Below, piece by piece: positions 5,362-8,513 of a DNA stretch of 8,513 nt. The notes below the pieces were generated by a model. The model was not told the DNA's origin. It made no database searches and was given only the letters and a program-made list of their open reading frames with translations. Origin of the DNA: Acidimicrobiia bacterium (GTDB lineage: Bacteria > Actinomycetota > Acidimicrobiia > Spongiisociales > SHLN01); contig SHLN01000109.1 of the NCBI GenBank assembly GCA_004283105.1, positions 1-8,513 on the forward strand, in the 5' to 3' direction. Position 1 is the first letter of the stretch, and every line of letters starts with the position of its first letter. Made by a program: the position numbers and the translations under genes.

Positions 5362-6440
5362 GCCGGCGGGCTGGAATCATCGGGGCCATCATCCGCAAGG
5401 ACCTCGTTGAGTTCACGCGCGACCGGTTCTACGTGCTCATCACCGTCTTCGGCCTCGTCATCTACGTCGCCATGTACTGGTTCCTCCCCAGCAGCGTCGA
5501 CGAAACCATCGAGGCCGGGATTCACTGGCAAGGGGGCCTTCCGCAAGAGCTGAGTGACGGTGATGGGCTCGAGTTCACACCCTTCGACAGTGCCGCGGCG
5601 CTGGAAGCGGCGATCGACGGCTCGGGCGATGTCTCGGTCCCCATCGGGCTCGACTTCCCGGCCGGGTTCACCGAGTCGGTCAGAGCCGGCACCCCCACGA
5701 CGGTGCGGGTATTGCTCACAACAGATGTCCCCGCCGAGTACCGGGGAGCGATGACGAGCTTCGTGCGAGAACTGGCATTCCTGATTTCGGGTGCCGATCT
5801 CCCGGTCACCCAGCTCGACACGACCGAGGTGATCCTGGGTGAGGATCGGGCAGGCGACCAGGTGTCTCTCCAGGAAAAGATGGGGCCCATGTTCGTGTTC
5901 TTCATGCTCCTCATCGAAACCTTCGCGCTCGCCACCCTCGTCGCGACCGAGATCCAGGCCCGCACCGTCACAGCCGTCCTCGCCACCCCGACCCGGGTGG
6001 CCGACTTCCTGGCGGCAAAGGCCATCATCGGCACGACGCTCGCATTCGGCGAGGCGCTGCTACTCGTCATCCTCATTGGGATCCTCGGCACCGGACCGCT
6101 CGTGCTCATCGTCACTCTCCTGTTGGGGGCACTCCTCGTGACCGGCTTCGGTTTGATCGCCGGGTCGACCGGGAAGGATTTCATCGGCATCGTGTTCTGG
6201 AGCATGCTGTTCCTGGTCCCGCTCGCCATCCCCTCATTCGCGGTCCTTTTCCCGGGTTCGGCGGCACCCTGGGTGCGGGTCCTGCCCAGCTACGGTCTCA
6301 TCGAATCGATCGTGCGCACCACGTCATACGGGGACGGGCTCACCGATCTTGCCGGACCCCTGCTGGAGTTGGCCGGCTGGTGTGTGATCGTCTTTGCCGC
6401 CGGTCTCTTCACTCTGCGACGAAAGGTGGCAACGCTATGA
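5358..6440 (+). CDS. ABC-2 type permease, first subunit
   Basis: This 360-residue membrane protein is one half of the exporter's transmembrane channel. The topology fits ABC-2 permeases with a large external domain: an N-terminal cytoplasmic stretch with RKDLVEFTRD, helix 1 at about 24-43, a roughly 130-residue extracytoplasmic domain, then helices near 177-197, 222-242, 246-268, 274-297 and 335-353. The cytoplasmic loop after helix 2 reads ATEIQARTVTAVLATPTRVA (196-215), the counterpart of the EKE-xxT-xxxLLxxP coupling motif in this family; here the usual acidic/basic pair is weaker. The GTG start at 5358 overlaps the ATPase stop by four bases, and the stop overlaps the next gene. It is clearly a paralogue of the downstream permease: compare PAGFTESVRAGT with PAGFDEAVRSGT. 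Confidence 0.9.
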   Translation: MSRRAGIIGAIIRKDLVEFTRDRFYVLITVFGLVIYVAMYWFLPSSVDETIEAGIHWQGGLPQELSDGDGLEFTPFDSAAALEAAIDGSGDVSVPIGLDFPAGFTESVRAGTPTTVRVLLTTDVPAEYRGAMTSFVRELAFLISGADLPVTQLDTTEVILGEDRAGDQVSLQEKMGPMFVFFMLLIETFALATLVATEIQARTVTAVLATPTRVADFLAAKAIIGTTLAFGEALLLVILIGILGTGPLVLIVTLLLGALLVTGFGLIAGSTGKDFIGIVFWSMLFLVPLAIPSFAVLFPGSAAPWVRVLPSYGLIESIVRTTSYGDGLTDLAGPLLELAGWCVIVFAAGLFTLRRKVATL

Positions 6441-7531
6441 GGAATATCGGCCGCGTCCTCCGCAAGGACCTCCGCCTCGGGCCACGATCACCCTTCATCC
6501 TGTACGCATTTGTGCTGCCGGTCATCATGACGCTGCTCATCCGGAGCGTGTTCGGCGGGCTCTTCGACGCCAAGCCACGCCTGGCAATCGTCGACCTCGG
6601 AGCATCCCAGGTGACCGCCGATGCCATGGAACTTGACGGTATCGAGGTCTCGCTCCTCTCCGACGCCGACACCCTCCGCAATCAAGTGGAGTCACATGAC
6701 TTCGATGCCGGACTCGTACTGCCGGCCGGATTCGACGAGGCCGTGCGGTCCGGCACCCGACCCGAAATGGCCCTCTACATATCGGGAGAGAGCCTCGCGT
6801 CGGATCGAGTGGTGCTGGCCGTCACAACGATCGACCTCGTCAGGGAGGTATCGGGCGAGCCTCCGCCGGTCGAGGTCGAGGTCATCTCCTTCGGCGAGGA
6901 ATCCCTCGAGCTGAGCCTGCGACTGCTGCCACTCATCATGATCTACGCCGTCGCCATCGCCGGAGCGATGGTCCCCGCTCTGAGCCTTGTCGAAGAGAAG
7001 GAGCAGAACACCATCGACGCGCTCCTCGTCTCCCCAGCGAGTGTCCATGAGCTGATGGCTGCCAAGGTGCTGCTGGGGGTGATCCTGGCGTTCTCGACCG
7101 GAGTGATGACCCTCGCCATCAACGATGCCTTCAGCGGAGAGCTCCTCGGGATCGTGATCACGCTCCTGGTGGCCGCCGTCATGATGGCCGAGGTGGGAGT
7201 CATCCTCGGTGCGTGGGCGGCCAATACGAACACCATGTTCACCGTGTTCAAGGGAGGCGGCATCTTCCTCTTCTACCCGGTGGTGTTCTTCATCTGGCCG
7301 GACCTTCCCAGCTGGATCGCCCGGATGGGACCGACCTACTACTTCCTCCAGCCGATCTTCGACCTGGCGGTGGGAGGAGCCGGCTTCGGCGACGTCGCCG
7401 GTGATATCGCCATCGGCGCCGCCATCTGCCTGGCGCTCGTCCCGGCCGTCCTCTTCATGGGCCGCTGGCTAGAGCGAAGCAGAGGGGGAGGCGCGGCCGC
7501 CGTCCCGGAGAAGGAGCTGGAGGGGGTCTAG
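6437..7531 (+). CDS. ABC-2 type permease, second subunit
   Basis: This 364-residue protein is the predicted partner of the preceding permease, giving a heterodimeric channel served by a single kind of ATPase. It has the same plan: RKDLRLGPRSPF near the start, helix 1 at about 17-38, an external domain of about 120 residues, then helices near 162-182, 212-230, 236-258, 272-290 and 322-342. The cytoplasmic loop holds the classic motif VEEKEQNTIDALLVSP (185-200). The tail after 344 is hydrophilic (RSRGGG, then PEKELEGV). ATG 6437 is chosen because AGGTGG at 6424-6429 is seven bases upstream and it overlaps the previous stop as ATGA; a longer in-frame start near 6380 would overlap the first permease by about 60 bases. 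It is the last gene of the operon. Confidence 0.9.
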   Translation: MRNIGRVLRKDLRLGPRSPFILYAFVLPVIMTLLIRSVFGGLFDAKPRLAIVDLGASQVTADAMELDGIEVSLLSDADTLRNQVESHDFDAGLVLPAGFDEAVRSGTRPEMALYISGESLASDRVVLAVTTIDLVREVSGEPPPVEVEVISFGEESLELSLRLLPLIMIYAVAIAGAMVPALSLVEEKEQNTIDALLVSPASVHELMAAKVLLGVILAFSTGVMTLAINDAFSGELLGIVITLLVAAVMMAEVGVILGAWAANTNTMFTVFKGGGIFLFYPVVFFIWPDLPSWIARMGPTYYFLQPIFDLAVGGAGFGDVAGDIAIGAAICLALVPAVLFMGRWLERSRGGGAAAVPEKELEGV

Positions 7532-7544
7532 GGATCGCGACTAG

Positions 7545-7567
7545 CCGCTCGACGCTCGCTGCTCGCC
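7545..7567. repeat. Degenerate 7-bp repeat array, core GCTCG
   Basis: GCTCG recurs at 7547, 7554 and 7561, exactly seven bases apart, with variable dinucleotides between. A further GCTCG at 7574 is slightly out of phase. The array starts 16 bases after the stop codon of the second permease gene. Confidence 0.4.
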
Positions 7568-7571
7568 TAAA

Positions 7572-7604
7572 GCGCTCGCCGAATTGATCGGCGGCTTTGA
7601 GCGC
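7572..7604 (+). terminator. Candidate terminator hairpin of the ABC exporter operon
   Basis: GCGCTCGCCG (7572-7581) can pair with CGGC (7589-7592) and then GAGCGC (7599-7604), with a seven-base loop and a six-base bulge on the 3' side. It lies 41 bases after the operon's last stop, between convergent genes. No clear U-tract follows (CTTCTGG), so it may be a weak or non-canonical terminator. Confidence 0.35.
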
Positions 7605-7610
7605 CTTCTG

Positions 7611-7633
7611 GCTCACAGCTCATAGCTCACAGC
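7611..7633. repeat. 7-bp tandem repeat array, unit GCTCACA/GCTCATA
   Basis: Three head-to-tail heptads, GCTCACA, GCTCATA, GCTCACA, are followed by a GC that begins a fourth. On the minus strand the unit reads TGTGAGC/TATGAGC. The array is non-coding, between convergent genes, and lies just beyond the hairpin of the minus-strand membrane gene. Confidence 0.7.
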
Positions 7634-7634
7634 C

Positions 7635-7655
7635 GCCGGTTGCGGAGCAACCGGC
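7635..7655 (-). terminator. Hairpin directly after the stop of the four-helix membrane protein
   Basis: GCCGGTTGC (7635-7643) and GCAACCGGC (7647-7655) form a perfect nine-base stem with a three-base loop. The stem begins at the base next to the TGA stop (7658-7656) of the minus-strand gene. There is no U-tract on either strand, so it is either a U-less terminator or an RNA 3'-end stabiliser. Being symmetrical, it could act on both converging transcripts. Confidence 0.55.
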
Positions 7656-8117
7656 TCAGTATCCCTCGTCCTCGTAGACCGGCTCGCCGCGTCGCTCTGC
7701 TGCGGCGGCGTCGGTGAGGAGCGGTACGTACTGGGCCGCAATTCCGGTGGCCACTGCGGCTGCGGCCGGAGCGATGAGGTGGCCGAGCGGAATGATGATC
7801 GGCTCATCACCGATGTTCAGCGAGAACTCGGGGAGAAACGCCGTCACGATGGTCACGAGCGCCCAGATGGCAGTGGTGCTCAGCGCGATCCCCACCCAGG
7901 CATGGCGCTGATCCTCGGGGGTGGGATGGCGGGTGACGAGCGCCCTGAGAACGTAGCTGGAGGCGGCCGCCCCCGACATCCAGGTGACCGCCGAGATGAT
8001 GGGAAACGTGTCTCGATCGGCTCCATACACGAGGTCGGGCGACGTGAGGCTGATGATGGCAACGGCAATCCAGATGCTGCCGAGCGCAAGCGCCACCCAG
8101 GCCAGGTTGCGTTGCAT
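7656..8117 (-). CDS. Four-helix integral membrane protein, function unknown
   Basis: This 153-residue protein has four well separated hydrophobic helices, at about residues 4-24, 39-61, 74-96 and 109-131. Short hydrophilic loops join them (SPDLVYGADRD; VTRHPTPEDQRHA; LPEFSLNIGDEP), and the tail is charged and acidic, ending ERRGEPVYEDEGY. I recognise no family and no catalytic motif. The ATG at 8117 is chosen because GGAGG, read on the minus strand at 8129-8125, lies seven bases upstream. An in-frame start at 8189 would add 24 hydrophilic residues encoded across an 8-bp hairpin, which is unlikely. The gene is downstream of the ATP-grasp gene on the same strand, but 99 bp and a hairpin separate them. 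A predicted small envelope protein is all that can be claimed. Confidence 0.75.
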   Translation of the reverse strand: MQRNLAWVALALGSIWIAVAIISLTSPDLVYGADRDTFPIISAVTWMSGAAASSYVLRALVTRHPTPEDQRHAWVGIALSTTAIWALVTIVTAFLPEFSLNIGDEPIIIPLGHLIAPAAAAVATGIAAQYVPLLTDAAAAERRGEPVYEDEGY

Positions 8118-8148
8118 GTTCACCCCTCCATCCTCGGTACCGGTGCCC

Positions 8149-8170
8149 GCCGTCCTCCAACCAGGACGGC
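8149..8170 (-). terminator. Hairpin between the ATP-grasp gene and the four-helix membrane gene
   Basis: GCCGTCCT (8149-8156) pairs perfectly with AGGACGGC (8163-8170) around a six-base loop. On the minus strand it lies about 46 bases after the ATP-grasp stop and about 20 bases before the ribosome binding site of the membrane gene. It could end the first transcript or sit in the leader of the second. A TACCTT box on the minus strand (8193 to 8188) is a weak candidate -10 for a separate downstream promoter. No U-tract is seen on the minus strand. Confidence 0.4.
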
Positions 8171-8216
8171 TTCTTCGTGCGTCCCACAAGGTAGCGCGGG
8201 ACGTGGTGGTCTGCTC

Positions 8217-8513
8217 TCACCTACCTGGCGCAACCGGGACGGCTTCGCCGTCGACAACGACGGACAAAAGCGCCGCGGCGTGACGCAACGTATCTTCGAC
8301 CGATTCGGCATCCGCCCCGCCCGCAAACACGAAGCCCAGGTACCGATCACCCTCCGGGAGGGCCACAACCCGCTTGCCGGGGGTGATGGTGAGGGTGACG
8401 TCGTCGACTCCGTCCAGATTTCGAACGTGATCGAGACCATCGATCCCATCGAGGATTCCCGTCGCAGGAATCGGCAGCATGAGGACCCCGGTGGCAGGAC
8501 GGGCCGGCCGGGT
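8217..8513 (-). CDS. Probable ATP-grasp ligase/carboxylase-like enzyme, C-terminal 98 residues (cut by window edge)
   Basis: The frame is open from the right edge to TGA at 8219-8217, so this is the C-terminal end of a longer gene; the ATG at 8480 is internal. The visible part starts TRPARPATGVLMLPIPATGI and continues GLDHVRNLDGVDDVTLTITPGKRV, then RYLGFVFAGGADAESVEDTL and an alanine-rich helix. This order (RPA, a short strand, GxLxGIxG, a PG turn, then LGxVxAxGxxxEExxxxL) resembles the C-terminal lobe of ATP-grasp enzymes of the biotin-carboxylase/L-amino-acid-ligase type, which join a carboxylate to an amine or to bicarbonate. The catalytic ATP-grasp core lies outside the window, so substrate and exact family cannot be given. 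The assignment rests on pattern resemblance by eye. Confidence 0.65.
   Translation of the reverse strand, partial: TRPARPATGVLMLPIPATGILDGIDGLDHVRNLDGVDDVTLTITPGKRVVALPEGDRYLGFVFAGGADAESVEDTLRHAAALLSVVVDGEAVPVAPGR

Noticed and set aside
5522..6229. A 235-codon open frame on the minus strand opposite the first permease
   Set aside because: The sequence is Ser/Thr/Arg-rich with no membrane or catalytic pattern; it lies inside a tight operon on the other strand.
8118..8189. N-terminal extension of the four-helix membrane protein to 8189
   Set aside because: The extension runs across a perfect hairpin and the ribosome binding site that serves ATG 8117.

Overview
The window is GC-rich, densely packed bacterial DNA with GTG and ATG starts, actinobacterial-style secreted proteins and several apparently leaderless genes. 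It fits an actinomycete relative, possibly an uncultured Acidimicrobiia-like lineage. That placement is inferred from composition and protein style; there is no rRNA or marker gene. I see no mobile element, CRISPR array, tRNA or rRNA.

Layout, left to right. (1) Positions 1-159, minus: the start of a small membrane protein that runs off the left edge. (2) 160-342: a non-coding stretch built largely of 7-bp tandem repeats, whose two arrays form a long imperfect inverted repeat. (3) 343-1506, minus: a lipoprotein with a possible MacB/FtsX-like extracytoplasmic domain followed by a complete M15 zinc peptidase domain. (4) 1507-1695: a divergent intergenic region with two mutually exclusive hairpins just before the next ribosome binding site. 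(5) 1696-3156, plus: a secreted SGNH-family hydrolase with a C-terminal array of aspartate-rich propeller-like repeats. (6) 3161-4390, minus: an MFS transporter that converges on the hydrolase gene with a 4-bp gap. (7) 4501-7531, plus: a tight three-gene operon of one ABC ATPase and two different ABC-2 permeases, joined by GTGA and ATGA stop/start overlaps, forming a predicted exporter. (8) 7532-7655: a convergent intergenic region with hairpins and more 7-bp repeats. (9) 7656-8117, minus: a four-helix membrane protein of unknown function. (10) 8217-8513, minus: the C-terminal end of a probable ATP-grasp enzyme entering from the right edge.

The common theme is cell envelope and transport: a wall-peptide peptidase lipoprotein, a secreted esterase-like enzyme, an MFS carrier and an ABC-2 exporter. 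Only the ABC operon is a clear functional unit; the rest are neighbours on alternating strands. Two sequence-level patterns stand out. Period-7 tandem repeats occur in both of the non-coding stretches that follow gene 3' ends. Three minus-strand genes have a TANNNT box 6-7 nt before their ATG, the arrangement of leaderless transcripts, while the other complete genes have Shine-Dalgarno sites.
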